From assembly GCA_024399545.1 (NCBI GenBank), contig JAKSNS010000001.1, forward strand, positions 58,023 through 122,022: 64,000 nucleotides of DNA, in the 5' to 3' direction. The DNA is from Paludibacteraceae bacterium. Lineage in GTDB: Bacteria > Bacteroidota > Bacteroidia > Bacteroidales > Paludibacteraceae. The notes under the pieces were generated by a model. The model did no database searches and was not told where the DNA came from. It saw only the letters and a program-made list of their open reading frames with translations. This document shows, in pieces, positions 37,041-46,302 of this stretch. A program made the translations under genes and the position numbers. Each line of letters starts with the position of its first letter. Within the stretch, counting starts at the first letter, position 1.

Positions 37041-37108
37041 ACTCGATAAAAAGTACTTAATCGGCGAGATTACATATTATATTATTAACTGTTTTAAATT
37101 CATTAACT

Positions 37109-39793
37109 ATGTTGAAAGCAATTTTGAAAAAAGCGAGCTTAGTGTGCTTGCTGTCATTGCTCTTTGTGATGAAGGGCAACGCTTCACATGTGAATTGGTA
37201 CTGCGACCCTAACAACGGGACTTACAGTATCATCGACATCACCGAGAGTTTCCTCGGGGTTCTTCCTGCCGGTAACCCTTACCGTATCACAATGCCACAG
37301 AACATTGCCGAGGGCGAGGTTATGACCGCATTCTTCAAAACCCGTTGCGAGAGCCCACTTTGGACACCTATCCACGAGTATGAGCTTACCCTGACCGCTA
37401 AGGACGCTAACGGAAATCCTTTGACAGGTTTCACCCACAGATGGAAGAAACATGACTGGTCACCAACCGCTACCTTCGAGGTTAGGCAGGAGACCAGCTA
37501 TTTTGATTTCCTCTATCGTCAGAATGGCAACACCAAACTTAAATTCGTCAAGTTGTGGGTGCCAATGCCTAAACACCTTGACGCACGCGACCAAGTGATG
37601 TGCGACTCTGTAGAGATGGGCAAAGACGGCATCTTCTATGTACGTCTCAACACATTCTTTACTGAGGAAGGCAACCAGACCATCACCATCACCAAGACAG
37701 GCGACAACAATGACTTCGAGGTTGTACGTGGCGAGTTGAACATGGAAAAACGCTGCGGTACAAACGCATGCTTAGGTTTGTTCCAGAAGAAGTATTTCGA
37801 GAACACCAACGACATCAACAACATGTTCAAGGTCCGTTTCACCCCTACAACGCCAGGCGAGCAGAGCTGTACTTTCACAATCTCAAACGGTTCACAGACC
37901 AAGGAGATTACCCTTACCGCTAAAGGTTACCAACGCAACGCTAAATTCTATGCAGTAGGCAACGGTCACGTTGAACTCTATGTTGGCGGAAGCGCAGAGG
38001 CTATAACCACTTCGCCTTACATCTTCAACGAAGGCGACCAGTTGCGTTTCGTAGCAGTTCCTGACGAGGGTCACCATTTCGTAAACTGGAACCTTAACAT
38101 TTTCCAGAACGACCCTGAGATTTCAATGATTGGCACACAGAGCTTCTCGCTCTACGCTAACTTCGCTCCTAACTACTACAAAGTATGGGCAGCACCAGAC
38201 GTACCATGCCATGGTCGCGTACACTTCGGCACTATCCCTATGGACCACTATTTCCATGGACATGAGGTTCTCTTCTCAGCATGCCCTGCACCAGGTTACA
38301 AATTCGTAGGTTGGACAACATGCGAAGACCCAGAGACGATTGTTTCGACCGAAGCAAACTATACTATCACTTTGACAGGTCACGTTTGCCTGATCGCACA
38401 CTTCGCTTTGGATAATCCTGAACCAGAACCAGAAGACGACGACCGTTTCCGCTTCGTATGCGAGACTAACGGAAGCACAACCATTAAATACGAGAACAAT
38501 AGAACAGACATTCCAGATGAAGGCCTACCAAAATTCGAAGTTTCAAGAGACGGAGAGATTTGGTCAGAATATAATAGTGAAGATATAACCCTTACAGGAA
38601 AGGGCGATTCTGTTTTCTTCAGGGCAAAGGACTTCAACTCCTACGGAGTAAGAGGTCAGGGTGTCGTCTCCTTGAAGAAAAGCGACGAGGAAATTCTTCC
38701 AGCATTCTTTATAACTGACAGCGTATCCGTAGCAGGTAACATCGCATATCTCATCAACAAGAACCTTGATGACTTCGTGGAGCTTCCATCTTACGCATTC
38801 ACTGCTATTTTCGCAACACAGCCAATCATCTACGCTGACAAGCTCGTCCTTCCATTCCAGACACTTAAACACAGCGCATTTAATGAAATGTTCAGAGGTT
38901 GCAACAAACTGAAGACAGCACCAGCACTTCCAGCCACAGAACTTGCCAACGCATGCTACGGCTTTATGTTCATGAACTGTACTTCTTTGGTGGCAGCACC
39001 AGCACTTCCTGCACAAGTAGTCAACAAATCGGCATATTTTGCAATGTTCTACAATTGCGAAAAATTGACTGACGTACCAGAGATTTCAGCTGACACCGTA
39101 GGTGAACAAGGTTTCAGCAATATGTTTAATGGTTGTGTCAATCTGGTAAACGTACCAGAAACATTGCCAGCGAAGATAGCTGATGAGAGCTATGCTTATA
39201 TGTTCAATGGATGTGTTTCACTCACCGAGGCACCAGCACTTCCTGCAATGAATCTGGCTTCAAGCTGCTACTCTTGCATGTTTATGGGATGTTCGTCATT
39301 GCAAGAGGCACCAGTGCTTCCAGCAACTACAATGGTTGACTACTGCTATTACTCAATGTTCGAGAATTGCTCACTCTTGGAGAGGATTGAGGTTGGATTC
39401 GCTAAGTTTGACCAAGCAGAGAAAGCAACATATAATTGGACTAAATATGTAGCTGAAGAAGGTAACTTCATCGCACCAAACATGGCAGAAAAAGATCAGA
39501 AATTTAACAACGCAAGCTCAAAAAGCTACATTCCAGTTCGTTGGCAAGTACAGAATAATGTGAACGCTCCAAGACACAGTTCTGTTGAAACCCAGTACAT
39601 CGCTATGGCTGAGGGTATGGATATCATCGTCAAGGGTGCAGAGAACGCCAACATTTCAGTTTACGACATGTCAGGCCGCCTTGTTTCGACAGTAGAAAAC
39701 GCATCAGATTTCGAGACAATCAATATGCAGGTCCCAGGCATCTACGTAGTAAACGTAGCAGGTCAGGAAGCAACCCGCGTGATTGTAAAGTAA
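37109..39793 (+). CDS. Secreted leucine-rich-repeat surface protein with T9SS sorting domain
   Basis: The 894-residue protein opens with a signal peptide (LVCLLSLLFVMKGNASH). A long beta region (to about 270) is followed by two InlB-type repeats (DEGHHFVNWNLN and APGYKFVGWTTC). Residues about 591-765 hold BspA-like leucine-rich repeats of 24-25 residues on the pattern CY-x-x-MF-x-x-C-x-SL-x-x-AP-x-LPA. The last 65 residues (ISVYDMSGRLVS, GIYVVNVAG) are a type A T9SS sorting domain, so the protein is expected on the cell surface. BspA-type repeats often mediate binding, but the ligand is unknown. It is a single-gene unit with its own promoter and terminator. Confidence 0.87.
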   Translation: MLKAILKKASLVCLLSLLFVMKGNASHVNWYCDPNNGTYSIIDITESFLGVLPAGNPYRITMPQNIAEGEVMTAFFKTRCESPLWTPIHEYELTLTAKDANGNPLTGFTHRWKKHDWSPTATFEVRQETSYFDFLYRQNGNTKLKFVKLWVPMPKHLDARDQVMCDSVEMGKDGIFYVRLNTFFTEEGNQTITITKTGDNNDFEVVRGELNMEKRCGTNACLGLFQKKYFENTNDINNMFKVRFTPTTPGEQSCTFTISNGSQTKEITLTAKGYQRNAKFYAVGNGHVELYVGGSAEAITTSPYIFNEGDQLRFVAVPDEGHHFVNWNLNIFQNDPEISMIGTQSFSLYANFAPNYYKVWAAPDVPCHGRVHFGTIPMDHYFHGHEVLFSACPAPGYKFVGWTTCEDPETIVSTEANYTITLTGHVCLIAHFALDNPEPEPEDDDRFRFVCETNGSTTIKYENNRTDIPDEGLPKFEVSRDGEIWSEYNSEDITLTGKGDSVFFRAKDFNSYGVRGQGVVSLKKSDEEILPAFFITDSVSVAGNIAYLINKNLDDFVELPSYAFTAIFATQPIIYADKLVLPFQTLKHSAFNEMFRGCNKLKTAPALPATELANACYGFMFMNCTSLVAAPALPAQVVNKSAYFAMFYNCEKLTDVPEISADTVGEQGFSNMFNGCVNLVNVPETLPAKIADESYAYMFNGCVSLTEAPALPAMNLASSCYSCMFMGCSSLQEAPVLPATTMVDYCYYSMFENCSLLERIEVGFAKFDQAEKATYNWTKYVAEEGNFIAPNMAEKDQKFNNASSKSYIPVRWQVQNNVNAPRHSSVETQYIAMAEGMDIIVKGAENANISVYDMSGRLVSTVENASDFETINMQVPGIYVVNVAGQEATRVIVK

Positions 39794-39818
39794 TCAGATA
39801 ACCAATCTGAATCATATT

Positions 39819-39855
39819 ACGGGAGTCTCAAAAGATTGAGGCTCCCGTTTTTTTT
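39819..39855 (+). terminator. Terminator after the LRR surface protein
   Basis: ACGGGAGTCTCA (39819-39830) pairs with TGAGGCTCCCGT (39837-39848) apart from one mismatch, followed by a T tract. Confidence 0.9.
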
Positions 39856-39923
39856 GTAGGTATAGCAAGATTTAGTAAGTAACGGAAGTGTTTAATACAA
39901 CAGTGTGGCTTGGTTGTAAGTTA

Positions 39924-39993
39924 TTGATAATCATATTCACTGTCCGTAGCTGCTTCGTAGTGCATTGGTAAGGAGTTTTTTTGATATAGGCAA
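39924..39993 (+). repeat. 70-bp dispersed repeat, copy 2
   Basis: Matches 30908-30977 in the same orientation; differences include TGCTTC for TACTCC and CATTGG for CATAGG. Confidence 0.88.
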
Positions 39994-40096
39994 AGGGTTT
40001 GGGAAAATTACTTGGGCTTCGTATGTTGGATTGTGAAGGTGAAAAAAACGGTTTCCCTATAGTGCAAAAAAAATTATGTTAAAACAGCATTTTCGT

Positions 40097-40127
40097 ATTG
40101 TTTTTCCGAAGAAAACAACTATATTTA
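40097..40127 (+). promoter_or_regulatory. Possible promoter of the polysaccharide cluster
   Basis: ATTG (40097-40100), 19-bp spacer, TATATTTA (40120-40127): close to, but not a full match of, the TTTG/TAnnTTTG consensus. Confidence 0.45.
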
Positions 40128-40364
40128 CGACAAAATTACAATACCATACAGTAGAGGCGGAAAGTGCCGCTGGACAGCCAACGAAAGCCTTACTAATCAG
40201 CAATTTACAGAGTTCGGGATTGTGTGTTCCGAAAGGATGGCTTATACCATTATGTGCTGTATGTAAGGCATTTTCACGGTGTTATGCGACTTAAGCCAAA
40301 TGTAGGATATAAAGGAAAAATAAAAAAAGAGAATCGTTTTTTACAAAAAAGGAAGGGTTACGGT

Positions 40365-41900
40365 GTGATTTCAAAAAACAACAAGAGGATTGCCAAAAAT
40401 ACGTTTTTCCTTTACCTGAGGATGTTTGTTGTCCTTGGTGTGAGTCTTTATACTTCGAGAGTTATACTGGAAGTCCTTGGTGTAGAGGATTATGGCATAT
40501 ATAATGTCGTTGGCGGATTTGTTGCGTTATTTGGTTTCTTTAATTCGACACTTTCTTCCAGCATGCAAAGGTTTTATAACTTTGAGATGGGGAAAGCGGG
40601 AGAAAGCGGCATTAGTAAAGTCTATTCAACAGGTTTGTGGATACACGTTGGCATTTCTGTAATAACCGTTTTATTGTTAGAAACCATTGGACTGTGGTAT
40701 ATTAACAACGTGATGGTTATTCCGGAGGAAAGATTATTAGCGTCAAATGTTGTCTTTCATGCCGTGGTGTTTTCTATGATGCTGGTAATATTACAAATAC
40801 CATACTCGGGGTTTATACTTGCATACGAAAGAATGGACTTTTATGCCATTATGAGTGTGGTTGAGGTGTCGCTGAAGTTGGGCATTGTTATTATACTTCC
40901 TTTCGCCAATGCGGACAAACTGATTACGTATTCACTGTTGCTGAGTGTCATATCAATAATAAATTCCGCTTGTTATTTTGTCTATGCCAAGAAAATCTCG
41001 GGTAGCCTGAAACTTGTTGGGCAAATTGATTATGGAATGCTAAAAGAGATTCTTTCGTTTTCGGGTTGGAACCTCTTAGGGACTTTTGCATTTACGTTTA
41101 AGGGTCAGGGGCTGAATGTATTGTTAAACTATTTCTTCGGTCCAATAGTTAATGCCGCAAGGGGCATTTCGTATCAGATAAACGCAGCAGTGAGTGGGTT
41201 TTATAGCAATATAGCATTGGCATTTCGTCCACAACTGGTCGATTCATACGCAAAAGGAGACAGAAACCGTGTTTTATCTTTATTTTATATGGAATCTAAG
41301 GTCTGCTTCTCGTTGATGCTTCTGCTGACGATACCTGTAATCACGGAGACTGATTTTTTACTAACCATCTGGTTAGGGGATAATGTTCCTACGGATACTG
41401 GTATTTTCACAAAGCTGGTCTTAATTGGGTTGCTTTTTGGTTGTTTTAACCAACCTGTTGTCCAACTGGCGTTTGCCACGGGACGAATCAAGAGATTCCA
41501 AATAGCGACTTCGATTGTAAACGCCCTTCTTTTTTTAACTTCGTTCCTCCTATTAATTCTGGGGATGGATGCTGTATCGGTTTTTGTATGTACTATTGTT
41601 TACACAATAATAAACCAGTGTGTCTGCGTATATGAATTGAACCGTCTTTATCCAATAGGGATAAGAAAATATTTGCACGGAACTGTGACACATTGCTTTA
41701 TCGTTATGCTGTTATCCTATTTAGTGCCGGCATTGGTTTGTCATTCCATGCACGATGGCTATTTGAGGTTTCTCACGGTTGGCTTTGCGGATATGGTTGT
41801 CACACCTCTTTTGGTGTATAGAATAATAATGGATCCGTCGGAGAGGGGATTTATCCGAGATATAGTTTTGAACAAAACAAAAAGACATGCCAAAAGTTAG
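40365..41900 (+). CDS. Polysaccharide flippase (Wzx/MATE-like)
   Basis: This integral membrane protein (about 511 residues from the chosen GTG) has 12 or more hydrophobic helices, starting NKRIAKNTFFLYLRMFVVLGVSLYTSRVIL, a common opening in Bacteroidota oligosaccharide flippases. It would move lipid-linked repeat units across the inner membrane. The frame is open back to an ATG at 40224, but the first 47 residues look unlike the family, so I prefer the GTG at 40365; the start is uncertain. Codons here look more A/T-rich than in downstream genes, suggesting separate acquisition. Its 3' end overlaps the next gene by 14 bp. Confidence 0.85.
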   Translation: MISKNNKRIAKNTFFLYLRMFVVLGVSLYTSRVILEVLGVEDYGIYNVVGGFVALFGFFNSTLSSSMQRFYNFEMGKAGESGISKVYSTGLWIHVGISVITVLLLETIGLWYINNVMVIPEERLLASNVVFHAVVFSMMLVILQIPYSGFILAYERMDFYAIMSVVEVSLKLGIVIILPFANADKLITYSLLLSVISIINSACYFVYAKKISGSLKLVGQIDYGMLKEILSFSGWNLLGTFAFTFKGQGLNVLLNYFFGPIVNAARGISYQINAAVSGFYSNIALAFRPQLVDSYAKGDRNRVLSLFYMESKVCFSLMLLLTIPVITETDFLLTIWLGDNVPTDTGIFTKLVLIGLLFGCFNQPVVQLAFATGRIKRFQIATSIVNALLFLTSFLLLILGMDAVSVFVCTIVYTIINQCVCVYELNRLYPIGIRKYLHGTVTHCFIVMLLSYLVPALVCHSMHDGYLRFLTVGFADMVVTPLLVYRIIMDPSERGFIRDIVLNKTKRHAKS

Positions 41901-42840
41901 CGTGATTATCCCTGTTTATGGGGTGGAAAAACACATTGAAAAATGCGCACGTTCACTATTCGAACAGACATTAGACGACATTGAATACATTTTTGTGGAT
42001 GATTGCACTCCTGACAAATCCATTGAAATCTTAAAGTCGATAATTGACGAATACCGACCTCGACTAACTGAGGAAAACAAAACCGTGCGTGTTGAGCGGA
42101 CGCTTACGAACAGCGGTCTGCACGCTGTCCGTAAATATGGGTTTCAGTTTGCGACTGGCGAATTCATAATTCATTGTGACAGCGATGATTGGGTAGATGT
42201 GGAAATGTACCGCAAAATGTACGACTATGCATTAGACAATGGTTCGGATTTGGTATTCTGTGATTACACCAAAACATACGGGAACAAAAGTTCTGATTGC
42301 GTATTTAGAAAAAACATAACAAACCGCTCAAAGGATGCAATATTAGAAAGGCTTTTAACTTCTTTTGATTTGAACCCTGTTTGGTCTGCCATGGCAAAAC
42401 GCGAGCTGTACGAAAATATGATGTTCCCAACTGGTGCTATGAGTGAAGACAAAACAATTATGATCCAATTAGTATGGAAAGCAAATAATGTATCATACCT
42501 TCCTGAACCATTATACTATTACTTTCAAGCAGAAAACTCAATAACACATACTGTTAGCCGAGAAGCCAACATTCAAAAATTCAAACAAGTCACGGCTAAC
42601 AGACTCATTTTGCTAAATTTCTTTGAAAAAGAAAACATCAATATACCCCAAAAACAACTTGTCGCTTTTTTCTTCCTTATGAAGATTGGCTTCATGGAAT
42701 CATTTCTTAAAGACAAGGAATGCAGAAGACTATGGAAACAAACCTTCCCATTGAAAATTAGGCAAATCATTTTCAATCCATATATTAACATTAGACTACG
42801 TTTGCATTATTTTCGCACTTTATTTTCGCACTTTATCTAA
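41887..42840 (+). CDS. Family 2 glycosyltransferase
   Basis: The 317-residue enzyme has the GT-A fold opening VSVIIPVYGVEKHIEKCARSLFEQTLDDIEYIFVDDC and the DXD-type motif HCDSDDWVD, which binds the nucleotide sugar and metal. It would add one sugar to the lipid-linked repeat unit on the cytoplasmic side. Donor and acceptor cannot be told. It overlaps the flippase gene and shares its A/T-rich look. Confidence 0.9.
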   Translation: MPKVSVIIPVYGVEKHIEKCARSLFEQTLDDIEYIFVDDCTPDKSIEILKSIIDEYRPRLTEENKTVRVERTLTNSGLHAVRKYGFQFATGEFIIHCDSDDWVDVEMYRKMYDYALDNGSDLVFCDYTKTYGNKSSDCVFRKNITNRSKDAILERLLTSFDLNPVWSAMAKRELYENMMFPTGAMSEDKTIMIQLVWKANNVSYLPEPLYYYFQAENSITHTVSREANIQKFKQVTANRLILLNFFEKENINIPQKQLVAFFFLMKIGFMESFLKDKECRRLWKQTFPLKIRQIIFNPYINIRLRLHYFRTLFSHFI

Positions 42841-42883
42841 GCCAAAATCAGGTGGATAGTTACAAACAAAATGTAATGAACGC

Positions 42884-44146
42884 ATGTCGCACACCAGACA
42901 TTTGAAATACACTGACATACAGGAATTACACAAAAGCGTGGTTCTCCTCTTCAATTTGGTATATATCTTTGCGTATATATCACGGTTGGCAATCGAGAAA
43001 TACGTATTGAGGGCAGACGACGGTGAAAGGGGCATATTGGTGCTGACTATATTGGCATTGGTGCTGAACCTGCCAGAAATATGTCGGTTATTCCTCAACA
43101 GGTCGAGACCAGCTTGCATTATATGGTTGTTGCTGACGGCATACTCCTTAGCCAACTCAATGTTAATGGGCTTCACTGCCCCAAATGGGACGTTCGTATT
43201 TATCCGAACCAACTTCACCGAACCACTGGCATTCCTAATGGTCGCCACATGCATGATGCGGAAGCATAGGCAAAAAACCCTCGTCGTGATGTTATCCTCC
43301 TTCCTCTTCTTCGTGATAATCGGCACGATAAATATTGATTGGCGAACAAACGCCTATGGACGTTTCTTGAATCAGGACATGGGCAACGTCCTGCCACTCT
43401 ATGCCGTCCCTACGACCCTCATCGCGTCAATCCTCCGCCATGAAGAGACAATCAAAAAAAGTTACGTACCAATACTCCTCATCGCCGTAATTCCAATACT
43501 CCTCGGTGCCACGCGCAAAGCCTTTGCCGCCGTCCTCGTCATCTTCGTATCCTACCTCTTATGCCACAGCGACAAAAAACGTTCCTCAAACATCATCCTG
43601 CTTGCCATAATGTTATACCTCACCTACATCGGCGTTACGCATATACTGGAACACACATTGATCGGCGAACGTTTCGCAAGTACGTTCCGCCATGATGCCG
43701 TAAGCTACCCGTTATTCGACAACCCCTTCGTCAACCGTATAGCCAACGGCTTGGTGGGCGACCGAGCGGTGATGTACTACAAAGGGACACTCCTCTTCGC
43801 ACAACACCCCATAAACGGGATAGGATTGCAAAACTATGGAGAAACCACTGGCGACTACTACCTCATACACTCCGAATACATAGTCCAACTATGCGAAAAC
43901 GGCATCATCGGATTCGCCCTCCTCTCTGCTTTTATCGGCGTGGTACTATATGGCTTGACAAAAACCACGACAAGGCACGACTCATGGGGAATCGTCCTTG
44001 GCGGGTTCCTCTCGATACTTATAATAAACTTCACGGCATGGACCTACAACACCACCTTTGCAATGGTGGTCTATGCGATAGTGCTATCCACAATATACCC
44101 CAACACGAAAACAATACAAATTGCCGAAAATGATAGCGATAGTTGA
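42884..44146 (+). CDS. O-antigen polymerase/ligase-like membrane protein (Wzy candidate)
   Basis: The 420-residue protein has about ten to twelve hydrophobic helices and a large periplasmic loop with FAQHPINGIGLQNYGE and YYLIHSEYIVQLCENGIIGF, the H-S-x-Y-x-x-x-x-x-E-x-G-I-x-G pattern of the O-antigen ligase/Wzy_C superfamily. It probably polymerises repeat units in the periplasm. Cluster position with a flippase supports Wzy over WaaL, but sequence alone does not separate the two. Confidence 0.83.
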   Translation: MSHTRHLKYTDIQELHKSVVLLFNLVYIFAYISRLAIEKYVLRADDGERGILVLTILALVLNLPEICRLFLNRSRPACIIWLLLTAYSLANSMLMGFTAPNGTFVFIRTNFTEPLAFLMVATCMMRKHRQKTLVVMLSSFLFFVIIGTINIDWRTNAYGRFLNQDMGNVLPLYAVPTTLIASILRHEETIKKSYVPILLIAVIPILLGATRKAFAAVLVIFVSYLLCHSDKKRSSNIILLAIMLYLTYIGVTHILEHTLIGERFASTFRHDAVSYPLFDNPFVNRIANGLVGDRAVMYYKGTLLFAQHPINGIGLQNYGETTGDYYLIHSEYIVQLCENGIIGFALLSAFIGVVLYGLTKTTTRHDSWGIVLGGFLSILIINFTAWTYNTTFAMVVYAIVLSTIYPNTKTIQIAENDSDS

Positions 44147-45158
44147 CACAAACGGGTCATTCAGCAAATATTGGATTCAATATTGCCAAAAGCATGGCAT
44201 AGAATACAAAACGGTCAACCCATACTCCACCGACATAATAAAGCAAGTTCAGGGGTGCGACTCATTCATGTGGCATTTCCACCACAACTCCTACAAAGAC
44301 ATGCAATGCGCACGCAACATCATCTTCGCACTTGAGACGATAGGCGTCCATTGTTTTCCCGACTACAGGACATGTTGGCACTTCGACGACAAAGTGGCGC
44401 AAAAATACCTGCTTGAAACCATTGGCGCACCTTTGGTAAACTCATACGTCTTCTACGACAAAAACGAAGCCACCACATGGGCCGAACAAACCTCATACCC
44501 AAAAGTGTTCAAACTGAAAGGCGGAGCGGGGGCAACGAACGTAAAACTGGCGCACGACAAAAACGAAGCTAAGGCATTAATAAGACAATGTTTCGGCAAA
44601 GGCTTCCGCCAATACCGTTGGAGGGAGCAATTCGCCGAAGCATGTGGAAAGTACAAAAGAGGGAAAGCCACACTGAGAGAGGTGCTTCGTCCGCTGAAAC
44701 TTGCGTTGAAACGTCACCCAACAGAGTTCGACCACTACCGGCAACGCGAAATGGGATACGCCTATTTCCAGGATTTCGTACCAAACAACAAGTTTGACAC
44801 CCGTGTAGTCGTAATAGGCGACAAAGCTTTCGCCCTTAAACGTTTTGTTAGGCCAAACGATTTCCGTGCCTCGGGCAGTGGTGATATCATATACGACAAA
44901 AACCAGATTGACGAACGTTGCGTATCAATCGCATTCGCGACCAAACGCAAACTGAAGGCACAATGCATCGCCTTCGATTTCATCACGAATGAACAAAACG
45001 ACCCAATGATTGTGGAGATGAGCTATGGTTTTACAGCTGATAGTTACTTCGATTGTCCAGGTTACTGGAGTGAGAATATGGGATGGCATGAAAGCCAGGG
45101 CTTAGACTTATGTGGTTGGATGGTTGAAGAAACAAAGCCGTTAGCCATTAACCATTAG
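44130..45158 (+). CDS. ATP-grasp enzyme of the polysaccharide cluster
   Basis: The 342-residue protein resembles RimK-type ATP-grasp ligases: FKLKGGAGATNVKLA is the nucleotide loop, YFQDFVPNNKFDTRVVVIGDKAFALKRFVRPNDFRASGSGDIIYD the central part, and CIAFDFIT with PMIVEMSYGF the metal site. In exopolysaccharide clusters such enzymes may attach an amino acid or similar group to a sugar, which is inference here. I start at ATG 44130, overlapping the polymerase gene by 17 bp. The final residues KPLAINH and the stop come from the GTTAGCCATTA repeat element. Confidence 0.83.
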   Translation: MIAIVDTNGSFSKYWIQYCQKHGIEYKTVNPYSTDIIKQVQGCDSFMWHFHHNSYKDMQCARNIIFALETIGVHCFPDYRTCWHFDDKVAQKYLLETIGAPLVNSYVFYDKNEATTWAEQTSYPKVFKLKGGAGATNVKLAHDKNEAKALIRQCFGKGFRQYRWREQFAEACGKYKRGKATLREVLRPLKLALKRHPTEFDHYRQREMGYAYFQDFVPNNKFDTRVVVIGDKAFALKRFVRPNDFRASGSGDIIYDKNQIDERCVSIAFATKRKLKAQCIAFDFITNEQNDPMIVEMSYGFTADSYFDCPGYWSENMGWHESQGLDLCGWMVEETKPLAINH

Positions 45159-45190
45159 CTTTTGGCTGCGCTTCCAAGCTAACGGCTAAA
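45138..45190 (+). repeat. GTTAGCCATTA stop-codon repeat, copy a
   Basis: Repeated GTTAGCCATTAACCATTAGC text leads into TTTTGGCTGCGCTTCCAAGC and TAACGGCTA. Arms around GTTAGC and GCTAAC can pair. The element contains the stop codon of the ATP-grasp gene. Confidence 0.85.
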
Positions 45191-45207
45191 TAACGAGACT
45201 AAAAGAA

Positions 45208-46302
45208 ATGATGGGGAAGAAAGTATTGGTTTTCTGCCAAGGCATTGACAAGGTACTGTCAGGATCGTCGGATGTTGCAGGAATACAAGTCCAAATGAGT
45301 CTATGGGCAGAAGCATTCGTGGATGAGGGGTGGAGGGTCTTCTCGATTGCCGACCAAGAACCATTATCAATGAACGGCATAGAATTCATTGAGCAATGGA
45401 GGAGCAGGATAGCAAGACACTGTCCACTAATAATCAAGGAAACAATTGATTGCCTTGTGGCATTAAGAAGAACGAGGCCTGACTTGCTTCTGTTCCGCGG
45501 AGCATCGAGATATACGTTCTCCTTGGTTTTGCTATGCAGGTTGTTCAAGACACGGTTCGTCTTCCTCAGTGCCAGTGACACGGATTTCGAGATTGGCAGC
45601 GAAATAGTGTCTGGCTCACCTCTCAACGTGATGCTATACAGGAAATCCATCAGGCACATCCCATACATAGTCACACAAAACATCATACAAGCCACGAAAC
45701 TCAGGAACAACTACGACAGGGAAAGCATAATTATCCCCAACATTTGGCATAAGGCTATACAGGAAAACGCCAACGAAAAGAGGTTTGACGTTGTATGGGT
45801 GGCAAACCTGCATGCGATGAAGAGGGTGGAATGGTTTATAGCCCTTGCCGCAAAAATGCCAAACCACAAATTCGCCATCATCGGTGGCCGGAGCAAGCGC
45901 AATGTCAATATTTTCGACGAGACAAAGTCGAAGGTCAAGGCAATGCCTAATGTGGCATTTCTTGGAGCGAAGCCTTTAGCCGAGACAAACAGTATAATAG
46001 CACAAAGCAGGCTTTTGGTATGCACCTCCGAGTTCGAGGGATTCCCCAACACTTTCCTTCAGGCATGGTCGTCAGGTGTCCCAGTAGTATCAACCGTAAA
46101 CCCCAACAACGTAGTAACTGATTACAATTTAGGCAGGCTTGTTCTGAATGAGCAAGAATTGTACGACGCAACCACCATGTTGCTAAACGACACGGAACAG
46201 TATAACCAATGCAAAGGCAATATCAATCGTTATTTCGACGAACACCACAGTGCGGAAACCGCAATTGACAGATTGCTGCATACGACAACGTGCAAACCAT
46301 GA
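45208..46302 (+). CDS. Family 4 glycosyltransferase
   Basis: The 364-residue GT-B enzyme has a Rossmann-type N-terminal half and a C-terminal half with VANLHAMKRVEWFIALA, NVAFLGAKP and SEFEGFPNTFLQAWSSGVPVVST, the retaining GT4 donor-site pattern, though the second acidic residue of EX7E is replaced by Gln (FLQAW). The substrate is unknown. Its stop overlaps the next ATG (ATGA). Confidence 0.87.
   Translation: MMGKKVLVFCQGIDKVLSGSSDVAGIQVQMSLWAEAFVDEGWRVFSIADQEPLSMNGIEFIEQWRSRIARHCPLIIKETIDCLVALRRTRPDLLLFRGASRYTFSLVLLCRLFKTRFVFLSASDTDFEIGSEIVSGSPLNVMLYRKSIRHIPYIVTQNIIQATKLRNNYDRESIIIPNIWHKAIQENANEKRFDVVWVANLHAMKRVEWFIALAAKMPNHKFAIIGGRSKRNVNIFDETKSKVKAMPNVAFLGAKPLAETNSIIAQSRLLVCTSEFEGFPNTFLQAWSSGVPVVSTVNPNNVVTDYNLGRLVLNEQELYDATTMLLNDTEQYNQCKGNINRYFDEHHSAETAIDRLLHTTTCKP

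Larger units (their letters stand above)
36686..37108. other. Intergenic region between divergent ade and the LRR surface protein
   Basis: About 420 bp contain the two divergent promoters. Between 36760 and 37000 I see no gene, repeat or structured RNA. Confidence 0.7.
39856..40364. other. Leader region before the polysaccharide cluster
   Basis: About 500 bp contain copy 2 of the 70-bp repeat and a possible promoter at 40097-40127. Between that promoter and the flippase there is a leader of roughly 230 nt with small open frames that I do not support as genes. Confidence 0.6.

Noticed and set aside
40076..40294. Possible 72-residue gene before the flippase
   Set aside because: No recognisable pattern, no start signal, and it overlaps the leader of the polysaccharide cluster.
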